Shown here one piece after another: positions 45,329 through 52,451 of a stretch of 64,000 nucleotides of DNA. Made by a program: the position numbers and the translations under genes. The DNA is from an uncultured Ferrimonas sp. (GTDB lineage Bacteria > Pseudomonadota > Gammaproteobacteria > Enterobacterales > Shewanellaceae). The notes beneath the pieces were generated by a model that did no database searches, was not told the origin of the DNA, and saw only the letters and a program-made list of their open reading frames with translations. Each line of letters starts with the position of its first letter. Within the stretch, counting starts at the first letter, position 1. The stretch covers positions 238,432 through 302,431 of the forward strand of contig NZ_CANLCI010000001.1 of the NCBI RefSeq assembly GCF_947489035.1. The letters run 5' to 3'.

Positions 45329-45366
45329 GCGCCAGCTTGGCGTAACGGCAGCGGCGCACGTGTGAG

Positions 45367-45900
45367 TTAACGTTGGCGTCGGTAGCGAGTTTGCACCAGC
45401 TGTTCCAGCAACACTTGGCTGTGCTCAAGCTGCCACCACAGCGGCTGCGTCAGTTCAGCAAACAGCTGTGGCCCCTGCCCCAACACCACTGGGATCTGCG
45501 TAATCGTTAGGCTATCAATGCAATCTGCCGCCAAAAACTGCTGCACGATTTGGCCACCGTCGATATACAAACTGTGGTAGCCCCAGTCGCTCATCTGCGC
45601 CATCACCTCGGCAACACTGCCACAACACGGTCGCACCTGCTGTTGCTGTTCCTCCGTGAGCGTTAATGGCCGATTAGTCAGCACCACCACCGGTATACGG
45701 TAAGGCCAATCGATGTCCATCGCCGCAACCACATCATAGGTGTTGCGCCCCATCACTATCGCGTCCACGGTGGCGATAAAATCGCCATAGCCCAGATCGT
45801 CGCCAGTAGGGTTTGGGGTTTGCTGCAAGAAATCCAGACCGTTATTACCATCGGCAATACGGCCATCCAAGCTGGTTGCAATAAACACATGTTGGCGCAT
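45367..45900 (-). CDS. Dihydrofolate-reductase-fold (RibD C-terminal-like) protein
   Basis: A 177-residue single-domain protein of the RibD_C/DHFR-like family (YyaP/YwjB type). The N-terminal VFIATSLDGRIADGNNGLDFL, the NADPH-loop region IVMGRNTYDVV and the late SLYIDGGQIVQQFL are all typical. It should bind NADPH and reduce an unknown small substrate; it is not the housekeeping folate enzyme. It is divergent from a TetR gene with a palindromic operator in the 79-base gap, so the TetR protein very likely represses it. Confidence 0.88.
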   Translation of the reverse strand: MRQHVFIATSLDGRIADGNNGLDFLQQTPNPTGDDLGYGDFIATVDAIVMGRNTYDVVAAMDIDWPYRIPVVVLTNRPLTLTEEQQQQVRPCCGSVAEVMAQMSDWGYHSLYIDGGQIVQQFLAADCIDSLTITQIPVVLGQGPQLFAELTQPLWWQLEHSQVLLEQLVQTRYRRQR

Positions 45901-45940
45901 AGAAACCTCTTAATTGTTGCATCAGGGGAGAAATCGATTA

Positions 45941-45960
45941 AAATTCTACACTGTAGATTT
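45941..45960. promoter_or_regulatory. TetR-type palindromic operator
   Basis: AAATTCTACACTGTAGATTT, centred on CTAC-ACT-GTAG with one mismatched pair, lies between the divergent reductase and TetR genes, 20 bases before the TetR ATG. CTACA...TGTAG is a common TetR-family operator form. Confidence 0.75.
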
Positions 45961-45979
45961 TGTAATTCAAGAGTAGCCC

Positions 45980-46540
45980 ATGACCACACCGCAACGGGGT
46001 CGACCAAAAGGTCAACAAGCCAGTAAGTTAAGCTCAGAAAAAATCATTATCTGCGCCGCTGAACTGCTCCAGCAGCAGGGTAAAGTACCCAGCCTGCGCC
46101 AAGTCAGTCGCGCGCTTGAGGTTGATCCCATGGCGCTGTATCACTACTTCGACAACAAAGCGGCGTTGCTGCAAGCACTGTGTTTGCAACTATTTACCCA
46201 GTTATATCAGCCAAGCGGCAGGGATTTTCGACTGCAGATCCAGCGACTTTGCCACAGCTATTTACAACTGCTTAGCGACTACCCCGGATTATTGGAAACG
46301 GTGCTCTCCATGGCCGACAGCGGCCCCGCACAGGTGTTTTGCCAGCGGTTTGAACAAGCACTCGCGCCGCTGAACTTGTCCGCCGCCCAACAAGAAGCCG
46401 CCCGCGATCTGTTGGTGGATTACTTGCACGGTTTTGCGTTATCGATGCAATGCAACCGCAGTGGGCAGCCGTTAACCGTGGCGCACAGCAGCGCCGCCAT
46501 TAACCTCTATCTGGATGGGTTAAGCGCCCCAAACCGCTAA
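45980..46540 (+). CDS. TetR-family transcriptional regulator
   Basis: A 186-residue TetR regulator. A basic arm (TTPQRGRPKGQQ) precedes the helix-turn-helix (residues ~18-65) with SLRQVSRALEVDPMALYHYFDNKAALLQAL. The C-terminal domain is helical, resembling the TetR_C_33/WHG type, and the inducer is unknown. It sits opposite the DHFR-fold reductase and the palindrome between them is its probable operator. It is convergent with the LysR gene downstream, with 28 bases between the stops. Confidence 0.88.
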   Translation: MTTPQRGRPKGQQASKLSSEKIIICAAELLQQQGKVPSLRQVSRALEVDPMALYHYFDNKAALLQALCLQLFTQLYQPSGRDFRLQIQRLCHSYLQLLSDYPGLLETVLSMADSGPAQVFCQRFEQALAPLNLSAAQQEAARDLLVDYLHGFALSMQCNRSGQPLTVAHSSAAINLYLDGLSAPNR

Positions 46541-46568
46541 GCTGAGGCCGCCAGCGCCCCGTTGACCA

Positions 46569-47444
46569 CTACAACCGCAGCTGCTGCAATTGCTGCAACA
46601 GCGCCGCCACCCGCGCCGGCGGTTGCTGGTAGGCGTGCAATGCATACACCGGCACCGGCTTGCCAAAGTAACCCGCCAGCGCCGGTTGCAGCTGTGGCTG
46701 CTGCGCCAGCACAAATTCGGGCAGATACGCTAACCCCGCCCCCGCGGTGGCCAACGCCACCACCGTACTCAAGTTATTGGCCAATCGACTTGGGCTGAAT
46801 TTAAGCGTTAATTGGGTGTCGTGATCTTGATGCCACAGCTGATGCTGAACCAACCGCCCTTGCCACGCATTCGCAATGTAATGGTGGGTACTGGCAGCGC
46901 TTTCACTCACTGCTGGCCGTTGCTGCAGGTACGCTGGACTCGCCACCAGCAGCTCGCGAAACTGGCCGATGCGACGTTGCTTCATGCTGGAGTCCGCCAG
47001 CGCCCCCACCCGCACCGCAACATCCAACTGTTGATCCACAATCCCCAAACGCTCATCGGCGGCGATCACCTGTGGCTGCAACTGTGGGTGCGCCTGCAGC
47101 AGCGGAGCCAATACCTGCTGCACTATCGGCTCTATCAACGCCTGTGGTGCCGTTAGCCGTACCGATCCACTGAGTTGTTGCTGCTGTTGTTGGGCGTCTT
47201 GCCACGCCGCTTGCGCTTGCTGCTGAATGTCGCAGCAGCGCTGATAGAAGGCCTGCCCCGCTGGGGTCAGGTTTTGCCTGCGCGTGGTACGCTGCAACAG
47301 CTGCACTCCTAAGGCGGTTTCCAACTGCTTTAAGTGTTGGCTTAATACCGATTTAGACAGCTGCAACTGCTCTGCCGCAGCGGTAATGGAACCACGCTCG
47401 ACTAAGGCTTGAAACAACATCATCTGCCGTAAGTGATCTTGCAT
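46569..47444 (-). CDS. LysR-family transcriptional regulator
   Basis: A 291-residue LysR regulator of the CrgA/YafC-like group. The winged helix (~1-60) reads MMLFQALVERGSITAAAEQLQLSKSVLSQHLKQLE. The substrate-binding domain (~90-290) is rich in glutamine, including a run of seven near residue 86 in the linker helix. It is divergent from a small SnoaL-like gene, and an inverted repeat GATTGTTT-N9-AAACAATC lies in the gap, a standard T-N11-A-like LysR site. The effector is unknown. Confidence 0.9.
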   Translation of the reverse strand: MQDHLRQMMLFQALVERGSITAAAEQLQLSKSVLSQHLKQLETALGVQLLQRTTRRQNLTPAGQAFYQRCCDIQQQAQAAWQDAQQQQQQLSGSVRLTAPQALIEPIVQQVLAPLLQAHPQLQPQVIAADERLGIVDQQLDVAVRVGALADSSMKQRRIGQFRELLVASPAYLQQRPAVSESAASTHHYIANAWQGRLVQHQLWHQDHDTQLTLKFSPSRLANNLSTVVALATAGAGLAYLPEFVLAQQPQLQPALAGYFGKPVPVYALHAYQQPPARVAALLQQLQQLRL

Positions 47445-47465
47445 CTGGGTTTCTCTCTTTCCACC

Positions 47466-47490
47466 GATTGTTTAATTTTACCAAACAATC
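47466..47490. promoter_or_regulatory. Inverted-repeat operator for the LysR regulator
   Basis: GATTGTTT (47466-47473) and AAACAATC (47483-47490) form a perfect 8-bp inverted repeat with a 9-base centre, 22 bases from the LysR start and ~90 before the SnoaL-like ATG. Confidence 0.75.
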
Positions 47491-47581
47491 TTTAAGGATA
47501 ACCGCCGTATATCTAACAGTAACCACCCACTACACTGGCTTCATCGCTGCTGACCAGCCCGTTACCCTCTTTGGAGCACTT

Positions 47582-47950
47582 ATGAACCATCACAACCTGA
47601 TCGCCGCCGTTGAACAAGCCAGCCAAGCGTGGCAAGACGCGTTTAATCGAGGCGATGCGGCAGCCTGCGCTGCCCAATACGTAGCCACGGCCACGATGGA
47701 CGCCCGCCCATTTGGCCATTACCAAGGCCATGCTCAGATCCAAGGGTTTTGGCAGCAGCTCATTGAACAGGGGTTTGCTGAGGTGGCATACCAGCAGGTG
47801 CAGCTTGACGTGATCGACGCTAAACACGCCGTGCTTTCAGCCAACTGGACCATGAATAACGCCAGTGGCCAGATCCAACGCGAACTGTGGCAGTTGCAAG
47901 CCGACGGCAGCGCCAAATTAGTGGAAGATGAATTTTCAGCCAACGCCTAA
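47582..47950 (+). CDS. SnoaL/NTF2-like (DUF4440-type) protein
   Basis: A 122-residue cone-fold protein of the SnoaL/DUF4440 group: WQDAFNRGDAAACAAQYVATATM near the N-terminus, FGHYQGHAQIQGFWQQLI centrally and a strand-rich C-terminus. Members include isomerases and small-molecule binders, and no reaction can be named. ATG 47582 has TTTGGAG nine bases upstream; the longer frame to 47468 crosses the operator. It is probably the main target of the divergent LysR regulator. Confidence 0.85.
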   Translation: MNHHNLIAAVEQASQAWQDAFNRGDAAACAAQYVATATMDARPFGHYQGHAQIQGFWQQLIEQGFAEVAYQQVQLDVIDAKHAVLSANWTMNNASGQIQRELWQLQADGSAKLVEDEFSANA

Positions 47951-48166
47951 GCCGCTCACATTGCGCGGGGCGGCATTGACTTAGGCAAAAAAAAGGCTGT
48001 GTACCAATTAGCTGTTGAACTTATTGTGCATGACCCGCTGCGGCATAAAGGTCATTGCCGGGACCGCCCGGCGGCGGGCAAGGGACTCGTCCCTTTGCAA
48101 TCCCGAGCGCCTCCGAGGTGACGACGGCCCCTCGTTCTCGCCGCATTACGTTACAGCAACGGCCAG

Positions 48167-48403
48167 ATGCGCCATCCATGGCTTAACTGGCCTCTGCGGC
48201 ATCCTGCCTTCGGCTTTACTTCATCACTGCTGCACTCGGCGTCACCAAGTCGGCAGAAAGTGATCACCGCCAGATGATGACTTAGCCGTGACAGATACGC
48301 CGCACCGGCTTTACTGCCGCATCACAGCGTTGAGCGGTGTACTTCACAATGAGGTTGAGCAACAGGATGTGGCGAGTGCATCGCTAAGCCATGGATGGCG
48401 CAT
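48167..48403. repeat. 237-base segment bounded by 19-bp perfect inverted repeats
   Basis: Left arm ATGCGCCATCCATGGCTTA at 48167-48185, right arm TAAGCCATGGATGGCGCAT at 48385-48403, exact reverse complements over 19 bases. Each arm contains its own CCATGG palindrome. The enclosed 199 bases have no ORF or transposase. No flanking direct duplication is obvious by eye. Confidence 0.75.
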
Positions 48404-48469
48404 CGATGCCGTGCCGAATGGCGCAGTGCAAGGAGCGAAAGTTGAGCTGTGCTAAGGCAATGGGATCCC

Positions 48470-48497
48470 AAAGGGAGAATCCCCCCCTCCCTTTTTT
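48470..48497 (+). terminator. Orphan intrinsic terminator
   Basis: AAAGGGAG/CTCCCTTT stem with a C-rich 9-base loop and a T6 tract, plus strand. No coding sequence precedes it for over 500 bases, so it suggests a non-coding transcript upstream. Confidence 0.7.
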
Positions 48498-48636
48498 CTA
48501 CGAGCTAGTGGGCCGTCGCCACGGCCACATCACTACTGCCATTCCCGTGACCACGGCGGTTTCTTGCCATTGCTGAATGCCCCGCCGCTCTGCGCCAACG
48601 GGTGGCACGCGGGCTGGCACAGCAAGCGCCAAAAAC

Positions 48637-48666
48637 AACCACGCCCAGCAGATGCTGGGCGTGGTT
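48637..48666 (-). terminator. Terminator of brnQ
   Basis: Perfect 14-bp stem AACCACGCCCAGCA/TGCTGGGCGTGGTT with a 2-base gap, followed by GTTTTTGG on the minus strand, ~60 bases past the brnQ stop. Confidence 0.85.
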
Positions 48667-48727
48667 TATCAAGCGTATGGCATGGGTAGCGATTAACGCC
48701 ACCGCTGCCGCGCAGGCTGGGCGCGGC

Positions 48728-50047
48728 TTACTTAGCCGCCGCCAGCTGAGGCTGGTCGCGCTTGTACAGCATGCCAACAATCAGGATCACGATGGTCAGT
48801 GGCACCCACGCCAAGTGCTGATCGTACAGCGGCAAGAAGTTAAACAGCTCAACCACTGGCTTTGCAAAGCCCGCGACGTTCAAGGCGCTCAGTACCCCAA
48901 CCGCCCCCGTTACTGCAATCAGTACGGTTAATACGGTCTTTTGCTGGCTGATCACGCCACGGGCAAAGGCGTACACAATCAGCGCCATCGCCATTGGGTA
49001 GATTAAGAACAGCACCGGAATGGAGATCGCAATCAGCTGCGACAGGCCCACGTTCGCCACGATGGTACACAGCACCGCCGTGATCACAACCCAAGCGCGG
49101 TAAGACAGCTTTGGCATCACTTCGCAGAAGAACTCAGAACAGGCCGAGATCAGGCCCACTGCCGTGGTCAAACACGCCAAGCTCACTACGCCAGCCAACA
49201 TCACCAAACCCGGTTGGCCAAATACCTGCACGACGTAGGCGGTTAAGATGGCGCCGCCGTTATCCGCACCGGCCCCCAGTACAGAGCTGGTTGCGCCTAA
49301 GTAGAACAGCGAAACGTACACGATGGTCAAACCGGTGGCCGCAATAACCGCCGCAATAGAGAGGTAACGCGCCTGCGCTTTGCGGTCGTCAATGCCTTTA
49401 CGACGCAGCACATCCACAATCAAGGTACCGAACATCAAGGCGCCTAAGGCATCCATGGTCATGTAGCCTTCCAGAAAACCATTACTGAAGGCGTTGTCTA
49501 CCCATGGGCCGGTGGCCGCGGCGATTGGATCCTGTGGGTTCAGCACAACCGACGCCGATAAGATCAGCAGCAACACAATCAATGCTGGGGTCAGCACCTT
49601 ACCGATGATGTCCATCAGCTTGCCTGGGTTCAGCGCCAGCACTAAGGCTAAGGCAAAAAAAGCAACGGTGAACAGCAGCTGGGTGGTGTCGGTGGCTGCA
49701 GATAAAAACGGCACCACGCCGATTTCGTAAGCCACCAAGCCGGTACGTGGCGCGGCAAATGCAGGGCCAATGATGATGAAAATAGCCAAGGCGATGGCGG
49801 TCCCCACCCAAGCTGGCAGCAGTTTGGTCATGGTTGGGATGCCGCCGCCAATTTTGGCTACCGCGATCAAACCAACCAGCGGCAGACCCACGGCGGTAAC
49901 CAAGAAGCCAAACATCGCTGGCACTAAGTTTTCACCGGCCATCATGCCCGCTAAAGGTGGAAAAATGATGTTACCGGCACCTAAGAAGAAGGCGAAGGTC
50001 ATGAAACCGAGACTCAAGGTGTCGGTAGTGGATAATGGTTTGCTCAA
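48728..50047 (-). CDS. brnQ: Branched-chain amino acid transporter, LIV-II type
   Basis: A 439-residue sodium/proton-coupled importer of leucine, isoleucine and valine with 12 membrane helices. The N-terminus GFMTFAFFLGAGNIIFPPLAG is the LIVCS family signature, and SNGFLEGYMTMDALGALMFG near residue 188 is also characteristic. Length matches E. coli BrnQ. The start is TTG at 50047 with GAGG seven bases upstream. A long imperfect stem-loop lies 140-190 bases upstream of the start (50186-50237). It stands alone with its own terminator. Confidence 0.95.
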   Translation of the reverse strand: MSKPLSTTDTLSLGFMTFAFFLGAGNIIFPPLAGMMAGENLVPAMFGFLVTAVGLPLVGLIAVAKIGGGIPTMTKLLPAWVGTAIALAIFIIIGPAFAAPRTGLVAYEIGVVPFLSAATDTTQLLFTVAFFALALVLALNPGKLMDIIGKVLTPALIVLLLILSASVVLNPQDPIAAATGPWVDNAFSNGFLEGYMTMDALGALMFGTLIVDVLRRKGIDDRKAQARYLSIAAVIAATGLTIVYVSLFYLGATSSVLGAGADNGGAILTAYVVQVFGQPGLVMLAGVVSLACLTTAVGLISACSEFFCEVMPKLSYRAWVVITAVLCTIVANVGLSQLIAISIPVLFLIYPMAMALIVYAFARGVISQQKTVLTVLIAVTGAVGVLSALNVAGFAKPVVELFNFLPLYDQHLAWVPLTIVILIVGMLYKRDQPQLAAAK

Positions 50048-50415
50048 AATGTACCTCGTTAGCGGCTTTTTATTATGTACTGGCTATTTTATTGTCGCTC
50101 TCACCACAAGGTGTAAATCAAACTGTACAGCTGACTAACTTATCCCGGTGAACTCCATGCGTACCAAGTCGCTACTTTTGCTTACTTTTCCAACTGTTCG
50201 CCCTCGTATTTTCGAGAATGTGGCAAATGTTGGAAAAATACCGCCGACTTGATAGATGCACTAATACCAACCCCTAACAACCATTTCAACGACAAAAACC
50301 CTGTCACAACAAAGTAAATCATTCGGTTAACATCTTGCTCACCTAAGCTTCACAGCAACGGGGGCGATTTTCTGATAGAGTTGCCCGCCCGAGCGCGTCC
50401 AGCATTGGTTTATCA
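50048..50415. other. Geneless 368-base stretch between divergent brnQ and trmN
   Basis: It holds both promoters and one notable structure: TTTTCCAAC (50186-50194) pairing with GTTGGAAAA (50229-50237) around an inner GCC-CTCG / CGAG...GGC helix. This could be an operator pair or a leader stem-loop on the brnQ side. No RNA gene is recognised. Confidence 0.5.
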
Positions 50416-51120
50416 ATGAGCTTTACATTTAAGCAGTTTCATATCGATCACCACGGCTGCGGCATGCCCGTCAGTACCGATGGCGTGCTGTTAGGGGCAT
50501 GGGCCACGCTGCCAAGCCGCGGTTTGATTGCGGACATCGGCACCGGCTCTGGCCTGCTAGCCTTAATGGCAGCGCAGCGCAGCAGCGCCGATGTGGTTGC
50601 CATAGAGATAGATTCGGCCGCCGCCACTGCCGCTCAGCGCAATTTTGCCCGCAGCCCGTGGCCAGAGCGCATCGGCCTCTATCAAGGCCCAGTACAACAA
50701 TGGCAAGGGCAAGTGGATGCGATCATCTGCAATCCGCCCTATTTCACCAGCGGTGCTCGCAGTGAAAAAAGCCAAGGACGCGCCACCGCACGTCACCATG
50801 ATCAGCTAAGCCACACACAGCTGTTGCAGCAGTGCCAACGCTTGCTAAGCCCACAAGGCTATGCCAGCCTGATCTTGCCGGACGTGGAAGCACAACAGTT
50901 AATCGCGGCATTGCCGCAGCATCAGCTGCAGCTACAGCGGCAATGTTTGGTGTACACCACCGCCCGTAAGCCGGTGCAGCGCCAACTGCTGACCATCGGC
51001 AAAGTGGCCACACCGTGCCAGCAACATACGCTGTATATCCATCAAGCCGATGGCCAGTACAGTGAGCAATTTCGAGTCTTAACTGACGACTTTTATCTAC
51101 ATCTTGGATCCAACCACTGA
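50416..51120 (+). CDS. trmN6: tRNA1(Val) adenine-37 N6-methyltransferase
   Basis: A 234-residue AdoMet-dependent enzyme (E. coli YfiC) that methylates A37 of tRNA-Val. It has FTFKQFHIDHHGCGMPVSTDGVLLGAW at the N-terminus (family-specific), AdoMet motif I ADIGTGSGLLALM near residue 40, and the catalytic NPPYF near residue 110. Two further cysteines near the C-terminus are not conserved features I know of. It overlaps srmB by one base (TGATG). trmN and srmB are also neighbours in E. coli, though divergent there; here they form an operon. Confidence 0.93.
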   Translation: MSFTFKQFHIDHHGCGMPVSTDGVLLGAWATLPSRGLIADIGTGSGLLALMAAQRSSADVVAIEIDSAAATAAQRNFARSPWPERIGLYQGPVQQWQGQVDAIICNPPYFTSGARSEKSQGRATARHHDQLSHTQLLQQCQRLLSPQGYASLILPDVEAQQLIAALPQHQLQLQRQCLVYTTARKPVQRQLLTIGKVATPCQQHTLYIHQADGQYSEQFRVLTDDFYLHLGSNH

Positions 51121-52352
51121 TGAGCTTTTTAGAATTAGATCTTGATCCGCGGTTACTCAGTGCCCTGGCCAAGGCCGGTTACACTAAACCCACCACCATC
51201 CAGACTGCGGTACTAGACCGTGCGTTGGAGCAGCGCGACATTTTGGCCAATGCCCCAACCGGCACCGGCAAAACCGCCGCCTTCTTGTTGCCAGCGCTGC
51301 AGCACCTGCTTGACTTCCCACGTCGAGATCCGGGCCACGCCCGCGTGCTGATCCTAACCCCAACCCGTGAACTGGCCGAGCAGGTACGCCAATACGGCGA
51401 GCGCCTGATGCGCGGTACCGATCTCACCATTGGGGCCATTGTTGGTGGCCGTGATTACCAGCTGGATGCGGATCTGCTGACCGCCAACCTGGATATTCTG
51501 GTGGCCACACCAGGGCGTTTGGAATACTACCTAGAAAGCGAGCGCTTCGACCCACGCCAAGTGGAAATGCTGGTGATTGACGAAGCCGATCGCATGCTCG
51601 ACTTGGGCTTTATGCCCGTGGTGGAACACATCGCTAACGAAGTGCGCTGGCGCAAGCAAACCATGCTGTTTTCCGCCACCTTGGAAGGCTCTGGCTTAAA
51701 CCAGTTTGTGCACCGCCTGCTGAACGATCCGATCCGCTGTGACGCCAAGCCGCCACGCAGCGAACGCAAAAAGATCAATCAAAGCTACTACCGTGCCGAC
51801 GACGCCAACCACAAGTACAAGTTGCTGAAGCGGCTGCTGGCCGAAGAAGAGTGCGAACGCAGCATCATCTTCGTCCGCACCAAAGAACGTGCCGTCCAGC
51901 TGAACAGCAAACTGTTTGCCTCTAAGGTACGCATTGCCGTACTGCAAGGTGACATGGCTCAAGGCCAGCGCGATCGCGCTCTCGAGCTGTTTAAAGAAGG
52001 CAAGGTGCAGCACTTAGTGGCAACCGACGTGGCTGCTCGTGGTTTGGACATCTCCGACGTCACCCACGTGATCAACTACGATTTGCCGCGCAAAGGCGAC
52101 ATCTACTTACACCGCATTGGCCGTACCGCCCGTGCCGGTGCCAAGGGCAGCGCCATCTCCATTGTCGAAGCCCACGATCACCCGCATCTGGATAAGATCC
52201 AGCGCTACGTGGGCGAGCCGATCCGCTACCGCGTTTACGACAGCCTGCGCCCACAATCTAAAGCACCGAAATTTGGCAAAGCCAAAAAGGTGAAGAAGAC
52301 CAAAGTCAGCGCCGCTAAGAAGAAAACCGCTGGCAAAAAGAAGAAGAAATAG
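51120..52352 (+). CDS. srmB: DEAD-box RNA helicase for 50S assembly
   Basis: A 410-residue SrmB-type helicase (E. coli: 444). Q motif GYTKPTTIQ, Walker A APTGTGKT, PTRELA, DEAD box VIDEADRMLD, SAT motif FSATLEG and HRIGRTARAG are intact. The segment WRKQTMLFSATLEG and the YYRADD block are SrmB-specific. The C-terminus is a long lysine-rich tail (about 390-410) for RNA binding. It acts early in large ribosomal subunit assembly, especially in the cold. Start overlaps the trmN stop. Confidence 0.95.
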   Translation: MSFLELDLDPRLLSALAKAGYTKPTTIQTAVLDRALEQRDILANAPTGTGKTAAFLLPALQHLLDFPRRDPGHARVLILTPTRELAEQVRQYGERLMRGTDLTIGAIVGGRDYQLDADLLTANLDILVATPGRLEYYLESERFDPRQVEMLVIDEADRMLDLGFMPVVEHIANEVRWRKQTMLFSATLEGSGLNQFVHRLLNDPIRCDAKPPRSERKKINQSYYRADDANHKYKLLKRLLAEEECERSIIFVRTKERAVQLNSKLFASKVRIAVLQGDMAQGQRDRALELFKEGKVQHLVATDVAARGLDISDVTHVINYDLPRKGDIYLHRIGRTARAGAKGSAISIVEAHDHPHLDKIQRYVGEPIRYRVYDSLRPQSKAPKFGKAKKVKKTKVSAAKKKTAGKKKKK

Positions 52353-52388
52353 TTCAGCGAGATGAACACTTTGCTAATCGCTGAAGCC

Positions 52389-52417
52389 GAGGGCTCGTTT
52401 CGATGAAACGGGCCCTC
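52389..52417 (+). terminator. Hairpin after srmB (no T-tract)
   Basis: GAGGGC-T-CGTTTC-GAT-GAAACG-G-GCCCTC forms a 12-bp stem with one mismatch and a 3-base loop. There is no T-run, so it may be an RNA-stabilising 3' structure rather than an intrinsic terminator. Confidence 0.55.
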
Positions 52418-52451
52418 ATGCTATGGTATTCCCACTAGACACTCATCATGG

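Larger units (their letters stand above)
47951..48627. other. Geneless region with inverted repeats and an orphan terminator
   Basis: About 680 bases between the SnoaL-like gene and the brnQ terminator, without a credible ORF in six frames. It is GC-richer than true intergenic DNA nearby and full of short palindromes (GGGACTCGTCCC around 48086-48097). Two 19-base arms form a perfect inverted repeat (48167-48185 and 48385-48403), and an intrinsic terminator in the plus direction ends at 48497 (both listed separately). It could be a structured RNA, a small non-autonomous mobile element, or a decayed gene. Confidence 0.5.

Noticed and set aside
48015..48780. ORFs of 61-91 codons in the 48 kb gap
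   Set aside because: No ribosome sites, low-complexity translations and no family features; one overlaps the brnQ end antisense.
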